Position numbers and translations under genes: made by a program
Shown here: piece after piece, positions 1 through 6,862 of the stretch
How the letters are laid out: each line of letters starts with the position of its first letter
Numbering within the stretch: the stretch's first letter is position 1
The notes under the pieces: generated by a model
Told to the model about the DNA's origin: nothing
What the model saw: the letters and a program-made list of their open reading frames with translations, nothing else
The model's database searches: none
Assembly (NCBI GenBank): GCA_964406005.1
Contig: CAYOPZ010000001.1
Span: forward strand, 1 to 64,000
Direction of reading: 5' to 3'
DNA length: 64,000 nt
Source: CAYOPZ01 sp964406005
GTDB taxonomy: Bacteria > Bacteroidota > Bacteroidia > Bacteroidales > SM23-62

Positions 1-28
1 TGAGCGACAGCGAACGAGCTCACGAGGG

Positions 29-69
29 GCATGAAATGCCACGAGTAATCCCCTTCGTTTACGGAGGGG
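29..69. repeat. Two small hairpins upstream of gldA
   Basis: A short palindrome (GGCAT-GAA-ATGCC, 29-41) is followed by a stronger hairpin at 50-69: CCCCTTCG, loop TTTA, CGGAGGGG, one G.U wobble in RNA. No T-tract follows, so a simple intrinsic terminator is not supported. It may be the end of an upstream transcript or an interspersed palindromic unit. Confidence 0.4.
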
Positions 70-79
70 AGGACGTCAA

Positions 80-112
80 TTGGTTCCCATACAGATGAAG
101 AAGTTATATTTG
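80..112 (+). promoter_or_regulatory. Bacteroidota-type promoter for gldA
   Basis: TATATTTG at 105-112 is an exact match to the TAnnTTTG -7 box of Bacteroidota sigma factors. A TTG lies at 80-82, 22 nt upstream. Transcription would start near 119, giving a leader of about 13 nt before the ATG at 132. Confidence 0.6.
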
Positions 113-131
113 CATTCTGAACAGTAAGTAC

Positions 132-854
132 ATGTCTATCCGTGTAAAGAACATCAGCAAGAGATACGGATCACAGCTTGCGCTGGATAATGTCTCCTTC
201 GAGATCCCAGAAGGACGGATCGCAGGCTTCATCGGCCCCAACGGAGCAGGTAAATCCACAATGATGAAGATCATCATGGGGTATCTTCCTCCCTCGTCCG
301 GCGAAGTGTTTGTCAATGACATGAATGTTACGGAGCAGTCCCTCGAAGTAAAAAAAATCACGGGCTACCTCCCCGAATCCAATCCCCTGTATACAGAAAT
401 GTATGTCAGGGAATACCTCTCCTTCATCGCAGGCATGTACGGGCTAAGAAAAAGATCATCTTCCCTGGTGGAGGATATTATAAAACGCACCGGGCTCTCC
501 CCCGAGAGCCATAAAAAGATCGGAGCCCTGTCGAAGGGATTCCGGCAGAGGGTGGGACTTGCCCAGGCCCTGATTCACGAACCGGATACCTTGATCCTCG
601 ACGAACCCACGTCCGGTCTCGACCCCAACCAGATCGTAGAGATCCGGGGCCTGATCTCGGAGCTGGGCCGGGAAAAGACCGTAATGCTTTCCACACATAT
701 CATGCAGGAAGTCGAAGCCATATGCGACAGGGTGATCATCATCGACAAGGGAAAAATCGTTGCGGACGAGTCCATGGAAGGACAATCCGGCAGGGAACTC
801 GAAGAAAAGTTCAGGGAGCTGACCGGTGCCGTGAAGCTAAAAACCCAATCCTGA
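132..854 (+). CDS. gldA: GldA-type ABC transporter ATP-binding protein
   Basis: This is a 240-residue cytoplasmic ATPase of an ABC transporter. Walker A GPNGAGKST is at residues 35-43, the signature LSKGFRQRVGLAQ at about 133-145, Walker B (TLILDEP) just after it, and the switch histidine is in STHIM. The overall sequence resembles GldA, which with the GldF/GldG membrane proteins is needed for gliding in flavobacteria. Family members are often nearer 300 residues, so the C-terminal tail here is short. No permease partner lies in the window, so the transported substrate is unknown. The stop overlaps the start of the next gene by one base (TGATG), which suggests translational coupling to the antiterminator. 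The start is supported by a promoter box about 20 nt upstream. Confidence 0.85.
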   Translation: MSIRVKNISKRYGSQLALDNVSFEIPEGRIAGFIGPNGAGKSTMMKIIMGYLPPSSGEVFVNDMNVTEQSLEVKKITGYLPESNPLYTEMYVREYLSFIAGMYGLRKRSSSLVEDIIKRTGLSPESHKKIGALSKGFRQRVGLAQALIHEPDTLILDEPTSGLDPNQIVEIRGLISELGREKTVMLSTHIMQEVEAICDRVIIIDKGKIVADESMEGQSGRELEEKFRELTGAVKLKTQS

Positions 855-1357
855 TGGCGGAAAAGAAATGGTATGCCATATATACAAAGCCCCGCTGGGA
901 AAAGAAGGTGGCTGCCGGGCTCGACGAAAAAGGGATAGAGAACTACCTGCCCCTCGTCAAAACCCTGAAGTTCTGGAGTGACCGTAAAAAATGGGTGCAG
1001 GAACCCCTGTTCAGGTCCTATATCTTTGTCCTCATCAGCGAGGACCAGTACCTTTCCTCCCTTCAGACGCCCGGCGTCGTCAAATATGTCACCTTTGAAA
1101 AAAAGAAGGTATCCATTCCCCCGGTGCAGATCGAAGCTGTAAGGCAATTCATCGAATCGGGAGAGGAGCTGCTGGCGGACCTGCCCGAAATGCACCTGGG
1201 AGACCGGGTAACGGTCACCCGCGGCCCCCTGAAAGGACTGGAAGGCACCCTTGTCGAATTCCACCAGAAGCAACGTGTAAGGATCATGATAGAAGGCATC
1301 CGGCAATCCCTGCACATCAAGGTTCCCATGTCCTTCCTGCACAAAACGGCCCGTTAA
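854..1357 (+). CDS. UpxY/NusG-like transcription antiterminator
   Basis: The 167-residue protein has an N-terminal NGN domain (KWYAIYTKPRWEKKV onward, about residues 5-95) and a C-terminal KOW motif (GDRVTVTRGPLKGLEG, about residues 118-133). This is the architecture of specialised NusG paralogues such as Bacteroides UpxY proteins, which join RNA polymerase early in a capsule operon and prevent premature termination. The ATG at 854 was chosen because it overlaps the gldA stop and begins exactly at the NGN domain. A longer in-frame reading from 722 would run through gldA in another frame. Such genes usually sit at the head of polysaccharide loci. Here the locus seems interrupted downstream by an ATPase gene and metK. 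Confidence 0.85.
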   Translation: MAEKKWYAIYTKPRWEKKVAAGLDEKGIENYLPLVKTLKFWSDRKKWVQEPLFRSYIFVLISEDQYLSSLQTPGVVKYVTFEKKKVSIPPVQIEAVRQFIESGEELLADLPEMHLGDRVTVTRGPLKGLEGTLVEFHQKQRVRIMIEGIRQSLHIKVPMSFLHKTAR

Positions 1358-1385
1358 CCCTTATTTTTGAACAATTTTTCATGAT

Positions 1386-1440
1386 TTTATCCTTTATATT
1401 TATACATATTTTTTGTTTTTTATCCCTTATTTTTATACAT
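1386..1440 (+). repeat. 22-bp direct repeats upstream of DUF4143 gene
   Basis: Two near-identical 22-bp AT-rich units, 1386-1407 and 1419-1440 (TTTATCC...TTTATACAT), match at 20 of 22 positions and are spaced 33 bp start to start, about three helical turns. They end 7 bp before the ATG of the ATPase gene, so they could bind a regulator. This is inference from spacing only. Confidence 0.45.
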
Positions 1441-1447
1441 TTATAAA

Positions 1448-2806
1448 ATGTTCCCAAGGTCGATAATCGAAAATATCAAACAATGGTCTTCAAGGGGAGA
1501 TCAGAATAAACCCCTTGTATTAAGAGGGGCACGGCAGGTAGGCAAAACAACACTTGTAAAGATCTTTGCTGAATCATACGATCAATATATATACCTGAAT
1601 CTTGATCTAGAAAAAAACAAGACCCTGTTCAATATCCATAAAGATGTCCATTCCTTATTCGAGGCAATCTGCCTTCAGACAAAAACCATCCCTGTAAAGG
1701 GCAATACATTATTGTTTATAGATGAGATCCAGAATTCTTCAGAAGCGGTTGTAATGCTTCGATATTTTTACGAAGAAATCCCCTGGCTTGATGTAATTGC
1801 TGCAGGATCCTTACTCGAAACACTGCTAGGAAGAAAGATCAGTTTCCCTGTAGGAAGGGTTGAGTACCTTCCGGTAAGACCCTGCTCATTTGCCGAATTC
1901 CTGCTTGCACTGGGAGACCTGAAAAGCTTCGACCTTTTGCAGACTGTACCTGTTCCGGAATATGCTCATGAACACCTGATGCATCAATTCAGGCTTTACA
2001 CCATTACAGGAGGGATGCCTGAAATCATAGATCATTACAGCAAAGAACAGAACCTGGCCGTCCTGGGAACAATTTACGACGGATTGATAACATCGTATCT
2101 CGATGATATTGAAAAATATGCGAGAAACCAGACCATGGTTGAAATTATAAGACATACCGTTACACATTCTTTTAATGCTGCGGGCTCCCGGATTACCTTC
2201 AGCGGATTCGGCAATTCTAATTATAAAAACAGGGAAATGAGCGAAGCATTCAGAATACTTGAAAAAGCATTCCTGTTCCAACTGGTATATCCGGTAACAG
2301 AGACAAGGCTGCCGATTACACCGAATATCAGGCGTTCATCAAAACTTCAACTGGTAGATACCGGTCTGGTAAATTATATGGCGGGATTACAAAGTGAATT
2401 ATTCAATTCTACAGAACTGAGCGAGACCTATCGTGGCAGGATTGCCGAACACATCACAGGCCAGGAACTGCTTTGTCTGTCCGAATCCGTCCTTTTTAAA
2501 CTGAATTACTGGACCCGTGATAAATCTGCAAGCTCTGCCGAGGTAGATTTCATCTGGCCCTACAGAGAATTTCTCATACCCGTTGAGGTAAAATCAGGCA
2601 AAGCCGGAAAACTGCGTTCCCTTCATCAATTTATCGACCGGACGCCACATTCCTATGCAGTTCGTGTATATTCCGGCAAATTCGGGATTGTTTCCGCCCG
2701 TACGTTATCCGGGAAAACATTCAGACTGATGAATTTACCCTTTTACCTCCTGAACAGGCTTCCCGCCTGTCTTGAACTCATGATTTCGCGTTCCTGGTCA
2801 GACTGA
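1448..2806 (+). CDS. DUF4143 family AAA+ ATPase
   Basis: A 452-residue P-loop ATPase. It has Walker A GARQVGKTT (residues 27-35), Walker B TLLFIDEIQNS at about residue 92, and then a DUF4143 region ending in a PD-(D/E)xK-like motif (AEVDFIW ... PVEVKSG, about residues 370-395). Proteins of this family are widespread, frequently horizontally moved ATPases with no settled function. They are often species-variable and flanked by AT-rich repeats, as here. The gene is more AT-rich than gldA and gmd on either side, which fits acquisition as a single-gene cargo. It separates the UpxY-like gene from the sugar-nucleotide genes. A second, distantly related member lies at 59005-60249. Confidence 0.85.
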   Translation: MFPRSIIENIKQWSSRGDQNKPLVLRGARQVGKTTLVKIFAESYDQYIYLNLDLEKNKTLFNIHKDVHSLFEAICLQTKTIPVKGNTLLFIDEIQNSSEAVVMLRYFYEEIPWLDVIAAGSLLETLLGRKISFPVGRVEYLPVRPCSFAEFLLALGDLKSFDLLQTVPVPEYAHEHLMHQFRLYTITGGMPEIIDHYSKEQNLAVLGTIYDGLITSYLDDIEKYARNQTMVEIIRHTVTHSFNAAGSRITFSGFGNSNYKNREMSEAFRILEKAFLFQLVYPVTETRLPITPNIRRSSKLQLVDTGLVNYMAGLQSELFNSTELSETYRGRIAEHITGQELLCLSESVLFKLNYWTRDKSASSAEVDFIWPYREFLIPVEVKSGKAGKLRSLHQFIDRTPHSYAVRVYSGKFGIVSARTLSGKTFRLMNLPFYLLNRLPACLELMISRSWSD

Positions 2807-2839
2807 TACGGGCCGGCTTCCTGGTTTTCTTTTTTTGAC

Positions 2840-2847
2840 TACTTTTG
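2840..2847 (+). promoter_or_regulatory. -7 promoter box (TACTTTTG)
   Basis: TACTTTTG fits TAnnTTTG and lies 41 nt before the ATG of the APS kinase fusion gene. No clear TTG element was found 19-22 nt upstream, so the call rests on one box. Confidence 0.4.
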
Positions 2848-2888
2848 TGTGACTTTTACAAATACAATCGGAAAACTTACAGCATCCA

Positions 2889-3602
2889 ATGTTTAAAGAA
2901 TCGAAAAGGCGTTCCGTGCTGAAAACCGTAAGCTGGCGGTTCTGGGCCACGCTCACCACGGCCATCCTGGTCTACATCTTTACAGGGAAAATAGAACTTG
3001 CCGCTGCGATCGGAGGCATAGAAATCGTCGTTAAAATGATCCTCTACTTCGTCCACGAGCGGGCATGGAACAACGTAAACTACGGGAAAAAGCAGCTTAA
3101 ACCCGTCGTAATCTGGCTCACCGGCCTTTCCGGTTCCGGGAAAAGCACCATAGCTCAGGGCATTTACGAGTCGCTGAAAGGCAGGGGCCTGAAGGTCGAG
3201 CACCTCGACGGCGACCTGGTCAGGGACGTTTTCCCGAGGACCGGGTTTACGAAGGAGGAACGAGACAGGCATATCCGCCGGATGGGATTCCTGGCAAGCC
3301 TGCTTGAAAGAAACGGGATTTTTGTCGTGGCTTCGTTTATAGCCCCCTACAAGGAATCGAGGGATTTCGTGCGTGACCGCTGCGCCAATTACAGGGAAGT
3401 GTACCTGTCCACCCCCCTGGAGGTATGCGAGCAGAGAGACCCGAAAGGACTTTATGCAAAGGTCAGGAAGGGAGAAATCAAGAACTTCACCGGGATCGAC
3501 GATCCCTATGAAACCCCCGAAGACCCGTTCGTGAAACTGGATACCTCCGATATCAGTATAGAGGAATCCGTTAAGAAAGTCTTACACAGCCTGAAAATAT
3601 AA
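2889..3602 (+). CDS. cysC: DUF2061-adenylylsulfate kinase fusion (CysC-like)
   Basis: The first ~60 residues form a DUF2061 domain with two hydrophobic segments (about 17-32 and 37-58). The rest (from ~70) is an APS kinase with P-loop GLSGSGKST at 79-87 and the family stretch DGDLVRDVFP. APS kinase phosphorylates adenylylsulfate to PAPS, the sulfate donor for assimilation or for sulfation of sugars. The DUF2061 segment would tether the kinase to the inner membrane. Length 237 against about 200 for CysC alone fits the fusion. No ATP sulfurylase (CysD/CysN), CysH or recognisable sulfotransferase lies in the window. Standing directly before gmd and fcl, it may serve sulfation of a fucose-containing polymer, but this is inference. 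Confidence 0.88.
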   Translation: MFKESKRRSVLKTVSWRFWATLTTAILVYIFTGKIELAAAIGGIEIVVKMILYFVHERAWNNVNYGKKQLKPVVIWLTGLSGSGKSTIAQGIYESLKGRGLKVEHLDGDLVRDVFPRTGFTKEERDRHIRRMGFLASLLERNGIFVVASFIAPYKESRDFVRDRCANYREVYLSTPLEVCEQRDPKGLYAKVRKGEIKNFTGIDDPYETPEDPFVKLDTSDISIEESVKKVLHSLKI

Positions 3603-3636
3603 AAATTGACCGGTTTGTACCCAAACGATCAACGAT

Positions 3637-4752
3637 ATGAATAAATCAGCCCTTATCACCGGGGTCACTGGCCAGGACGGGGCCTACCTTTCGGAATACC
3701 TTCTGAAAAAAGGATACATGGTACACGGTATCAAGCGCCGGAGTTCCATGTTCAATACCGGAAGGATAGACCACCTCTACCAGGATCCCCACGTGGAAAG
3801 CCCCAACTTTATCCTGCATTACGGAGACCTGACGGATTCGACCAACCTGATCCGTATCATCCAGGAGACACAGCCCGACGAGATTTACAACCTTGGGGCC
3901 CAGAGCCATGTTATGGTGTCCTTCGAGACCCCCGAGTATACGGCCAATGCCGACGCCCTGGGAACACTGCGCATGCTGGAGGCCATCCGCCTCCTGGGAC
4001 TGAAGGACAAAACCAGGTTCTACCAGGCTTCGACCAGCGAACTTTACGGCAAGGCACTGGAGATCCCCCAGACGGAAAAGACCCCTTTCTATCCCAGGAG
4101 CCCGTACGGGGCGGCCAAGCTTTACGCCTACTGGATCACCGTCAACTACAGGGAAGCTTACGGCCTTTTTGCCTGCAACGGGATCCTTTTCAACCACGAA
4201 TCCCCCATACGCGGTGAGACGTTTGTCACCCGAAAAATCACCCGGGCCGTGGCCAGGATCTCCCTGGGCCTGCAGGACAGAATATACCTCGGCAACCTTT
4301 CTTCAAAGCGCGACTGGGGCCATGCCAAGGATTATGTAAAGGCCATGTACCTGATCCTCCAGCACGACGACCCCGAAGATTTCGTGATCGCCACGGGCAT
4401 CACCACCGAAATCCGTGAAATGCTCCGGATGGCCTTTGCCGAAACGGGTGTTGAGCTGAACTTCGAAGGAAAGGGGGAAAACGAAAAAGGGATCGTTTCC
4501 GCATGCAATAACCCGAAATACCAACTCGAAAAAGGTAAAACCGTGGCCGAGGTCGACAGGCGGTATTTCAGGCCCGCAGAAGTAGACCACCTGGTGGGCG
4601 ATGCCGGCAAGGCAAGGGCAAAACTTGGCTGGAAACCGGAATACGACCTGAAAACCCTGGTAAAGGAAATGGTTGAGAGCGACCTGAAAGAGGCCGAAAG
4701 GGAAATCCACCTGAAAAACGGCGGCTACGATACCCTGAACTACTATGAATAA
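3637..4752 (+). CDS. gmd: GDP-mannose 4,6-dehydratase
   Basis: A 371-residue extended SDR enzyme that converts GDP-D-mannose to GDP-4-keto-6-deoxymannose, the first step to GDP-L-fucose. The NAD(P)-binding glycine motif is TGVTGQDGAYL (residues 8-18). The catalytic pair is Tyr157 and Lys161 in SPYGAAKLYAYW, with the STSE segment at 132-135. Length and motifs are standard for the family. It follows the APS kinase fusion by 34 nt and precedes fcl by 9 nt, so the three probably form one transcript. GC-rich codon use matches gldA and differs from the AT-rich locus further on. Confidence 0.96.
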   Translation: MNKSALITGVTGQDGAYLSEYLLKKGYMVHGIKRRSSMFNTGRIDHLYQDPHVESPNFILHYGDLTDSTNLIRIIQETQPDEIYNLGAQSHVMVSFETPEYTANADALGTLRMLEAIRLLGLKDKTRFYQASTSELYGKALEIPQTEKTPFYPRSPYGAAKLYAYWITVNYREAYGLFACNGILFNHESPIRGETFVTRKITRAVARISLGLQDRIYLGNLSSKRDWGHAKDYVKAMYLILQHDDPEDFVIATGITTEIREMLRMAFAETGVELNFEGKGENEKGIVSACNNPKYQLEKGKTVAEVDRRYFRPAEVDHLVGDAGKARAKLGWKPEYDLKTLVKEMVESDLKEAEREIHLKNGGYDTLNYYE

Positions 4753-4761
4753 AAACGCATT

Positions 4762-5862
4762 ATGAACAAGAATGTAAAAATCTATGTGGCCGGCCATACC
4801 GGCCTGGTGGGATCGGCCCTGATGCGCGGGCTGGAACGTTACGGTTATACGAACATCATCACCCGCGATTTCCCCGGACTGGACCTGACAAACCAGCAGG
4901 AAACAGATGCATTTTTCCAATCGGAAAAACCCGAATACGTATTCCTGGCCGCGGCAAAGGTCGGGGGGATCATGGCCAACAACACCTACAGGGCCGATTT
5001 CATCCACCAGAACATCCAGATCCAGAACAACATCATACATTATTCGTACAAATACGGGGTCAAAAAGCTCCTTTTCCTGGGAAGCTCATGCATCTATCCC
5101 AAAAAGGCCCCCCAGCCCCTGAAGGAGGAATACCTGCTGACCTCCCCGCTCGAATATACGAACGAGCCCTATGCCATCGCCAAGATCGCAGGCATCAAGA
5201 TGTGCGAATCATACAACATCCAGTACGGGACAGATTTCATCGCCGTGATGCCGACCAACCTCTATGGACCGGGAGACAATTACAACCTCGAAACCTCCCA
5301 TGTGCTGCCGGCGCTGATACGCAAATTCCACCTGGGAAAATGCCTTGAGCAAAACGACTGGCCCTCCCTCCGTGAAGACCTCGACCGGCGACCCGTCGAA
5401 GGAGTCAGCGGGCAGGACGAAGATTCCCGGATCCTCGGCATCCTGGCAAAATACGGAATAGAAAAAAACAACGGCCGGGTTCAGATCACCCTCTGGGGCA
5501 GCGGCAAACCCATGCGCGAGTTCCTGCATTCCGACAACCTTGCCGACGCCTGTATATTTTTGATGAACAACACCACCTTCAAAGACCTTGCGGCCCTGTC
5601 TTCCATACAGGGAGAAGGCCAGCCGGAGATCCGCAACACCCACATCAATATCGGTACAGGGGTCGACCTCACGATCAGGGACCTCGCCCAGACCATCGGT
5701 GAAATCACAGGATTCAGCGGGTCCGTCGACTGGGACACCACCAAACCCGACGGCACCCCCAGAAAGCTCATGGACGTGTCCAAACTCTCGAAACTGGGAT
5801 GGAAGGCAACCATCCCGTTAAAGGAAGGGCTGAAGATGGTTTACAGACAATACTCACTCTAA
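4762..5862 (+). CDS. fcl: GDP-L-fucose synthase (epimerase/reductase)
   Basis: A 366-residue SDR protein that epimerises and reduces GDP-4-keto-6-deoxymannose to GDP-L-fucose using NADPH. Seen: the nucleotide motif GHTGLVGSAL (11-20) and catalytic Tyr137/Lys141 in EPYAIAKIAG. It is about 45 residues longer than E. coli Fcl. The extra length falls near residues 200-240, a charged stretch before LWGSGKPMREFLHSDNLADA, an insertion common in Bacteroidota homologues. It forms an operon with gmd. Its stop codon overlaps by three bases the convergent remnant of a small antitoxin gene. Confidence 0.95.
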   Translation: MNKNVKIYVAGHTGLVGSALMRGLERYGYTNIITRDFPGLDLTNQQETDAFFQSEKPEYVFLAAAKVGGIMANNTYRADFIHQNIQIQNNIIHYSYKYGVKKLLFLGSSCIYPKKAPQPLKEEYLLTSPLEYTNEPYAIAKIAGIKMCESYNIQYGTDFIAVMPTNLYGPGDNYNLETSHVLPALIRKFHLGKCLEQNDWPSLREDLDRRPVEGVSGQDEDSRILGILAKYGIEKNNGRVQITLWGSGKPMREFLHSDNLADACIFLMNNTTFKDLAALSSIQGEGQPEIRNTHINIGTGVDLTIRDLAQTIGEITGFSGSVDWDTTKPDGTPRKLMDVSKLSKLGWKATIPLKEGLKMVYRQYSL

Positions 5863-6029
5863 TCCCGGTTCGCAATTTCTTTAACTTTGATCTTTTTAGC
5901 ATATTTTTCCCTTATAGCATTCAACCTTTCTTCTCATAATTGAGGATTGGATTTATATTCAGAATGATGCTTATTACGTATATCACGCATCATTTTCACC
6001 GCATCAAATTCCTTTTTAGTCTTCATCAT
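5859..6029 (-). pseudogene. Small antitoxin-like gene with in-frame stop
   Basis: On the minus strand, an ATG at 6029 opens a frame that reads MMKTKKEFDAVKMMRDIRN, a start typical of small antitoxin-type proteins (KKEFDAVKMMREIR family). The frame meets a TGA after about 31 residues (SNPQL-stop) and then continues in the same frame with EERLNAIREKYAKK to the TAG at 5859. Restoring one base of the TGA would give a normal 56-residue antitoxin. No toxin partner follows, because fcl is convergent there. This explains most of the 320-bp gap between fcl and higB. The family assignment is by recollection of the N-terminal motif. Confidence 0.6.
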
Positions 6030-6133
6030 CTTCAAGTTTAAGTATTTCCTTCTGCAACAGAATATGACAGACATATGATATTCTGAAAACCGAACCATTA
6101 AATACAAATTTCTAAATCAATTAACTGAATAAT

Positions 6134-6166
6134 AGTTCCCAATTTGAGAACTTTATATTATATTTG
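6134..6166 (+). promoter_or_regulatory. higBA promoter with overlapping operator palindrome
   Basis: AGTTCCCAATTTGAGAACT (6134-6152) is a 19-bp near-perfect palindrome: AGTTCxCAA, centre T, TTGxGAACT. It sits just upstream of the -7 box TATATTTG (6159-6166). The implied start near 6173 leaves a leader of about 10 nt before the HigB ATG. Position and symmetry fit autoregulation by the HigA antitoxin. Confidence 0.6.
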
Positions 6167-6182
6167 CACTCAGATGTAATTA

Positions 6183-6483
6183 ATGGAAAGAATTTTTGCT
6201 AAAAGTACATTAAGAAAATATTGGGAGAAAAGACCTGATACCGAACAATATCTTAAAACCTGGCATGATATTGTTATGAATTCTGACTGGAAAACACCAA
6301 ATGATGTCAAACTGACATATTCCAGTGCAAGTATTCTGAAAGACAACAGGATTATTTTTAATATTAAAGGCAATTCATACAGACTGGTAGCGAAAATCAA
6401 CTTTGAGAAGCAATGGATTTTCATAAGATTCATCGGAACTCACAAAGAAAGAATATGATAAAATCGATCCAACTACAGTATAG
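6183..6483 (+). pseudogene. higB: HigB-type toxin, frameshifted near the C-terminus
   Basis: The reading frame from 6183 gives 91 residues of a HigB (RelE-superfamily mRNA interferase) toxin: AKSTLRKYWEKRPDTEQ at the start, then the core RIIFNIKGNSYRLVAKINFE and the C-terminal RFIGTH. It stops at 6458 after an aberrant KERI ending. In the next frame the missing family tail YDKIDPTTV is intact (6454-6480), followed by TAG at 6481-6483. A single extra A in the A-rich run at 6444-6453 explains the shift. The toxin therefore lacks the conserved tail after GTHxE and may be inactive or weakened. The antitoxin gene starts 10 nt after the ancestral stop. A sequencing error cannot be excluded. Confidence 0.75.
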
Positions 6484-6493
6484 AATCTGAGAA

Positions 6494-6862
6494 ATGAATA
6501 TAAATCCAATAAAAACCGATGAAGATTACAAATCGGCTCTGAAAAGAATGGAAGATATTTTCGATGCTGAAATCGGGACTCCTGAAAGCGATGAGGCTGA
6601 CATTTTAGGATTATTGATTGACGAATATGAAAAAAAACACTATCCGATAGAGGCTCCGGATCCAATTGAGGCAATTAAAATAAGAATGGAAGAATTGCAG
6701 TTAAAGCAGGTCGATCTGGTGGATGTGATCGGCGGTAAAAGCAGGGTTTCCGAAATCCTTAACCGAAAACGTAAATTGACTGTCGGAATGATCCGCAGAC
6801 TGACCAAACGATTGAACATCTCACCGGATCTTTTGATTAGCGATTATCCGTTGACAGGTTAG
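6494..6862 (+). CDS. higA: HigA-type antitoxin with Xre helix-turn-helix
   Basis: A 122-residue protein with an acidic helical N-terminal half (binds toxin in the family) and a C-terminal Xre-type helix-turn-helix (MEELQLKQVDLVDVIGGKSRVSEILNRKRKL, about residues 68-98). It pairs with the upstream HigB remnant in the toxin-first order typical of higBA. It would neutralise the toxin and repress the promoter at 6134-6166. The frame is intact although the toxin is shifted, as expected when toxin activity is lost first. Its stop overlaps the convergent metK stop by three bases. Confidence 0.85.
   Translation: MNINPIKTDEDYKSALKRMEDIFDAEIGTPESDEADILGLLIDEYEKKHYPIEAPDPIEAIKIRMEELQLKQVDLVDVIGGKSRVSEILNRKRKLTVGMIRRLTKRLNISPDLLISDYPLTG

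Noticed and set aside
50..69. Hairpin as an intrinsic terminator
   Set aside because: The 8-bp stem is followed by GGACGTC, not a T-tract.
722..853. Upstream extension of the antiterminator gene to 722
   Set aside because: The extra 44 codons lie in the wrong frame of gldA, look random, and the NGN domain begins at the ATG at 854.
575..1342. Minus-strand 255-codon frame across gldA and the antiterminator
   Set aside because: It mirrors two well-recognised genes and shows no recognisable domain.
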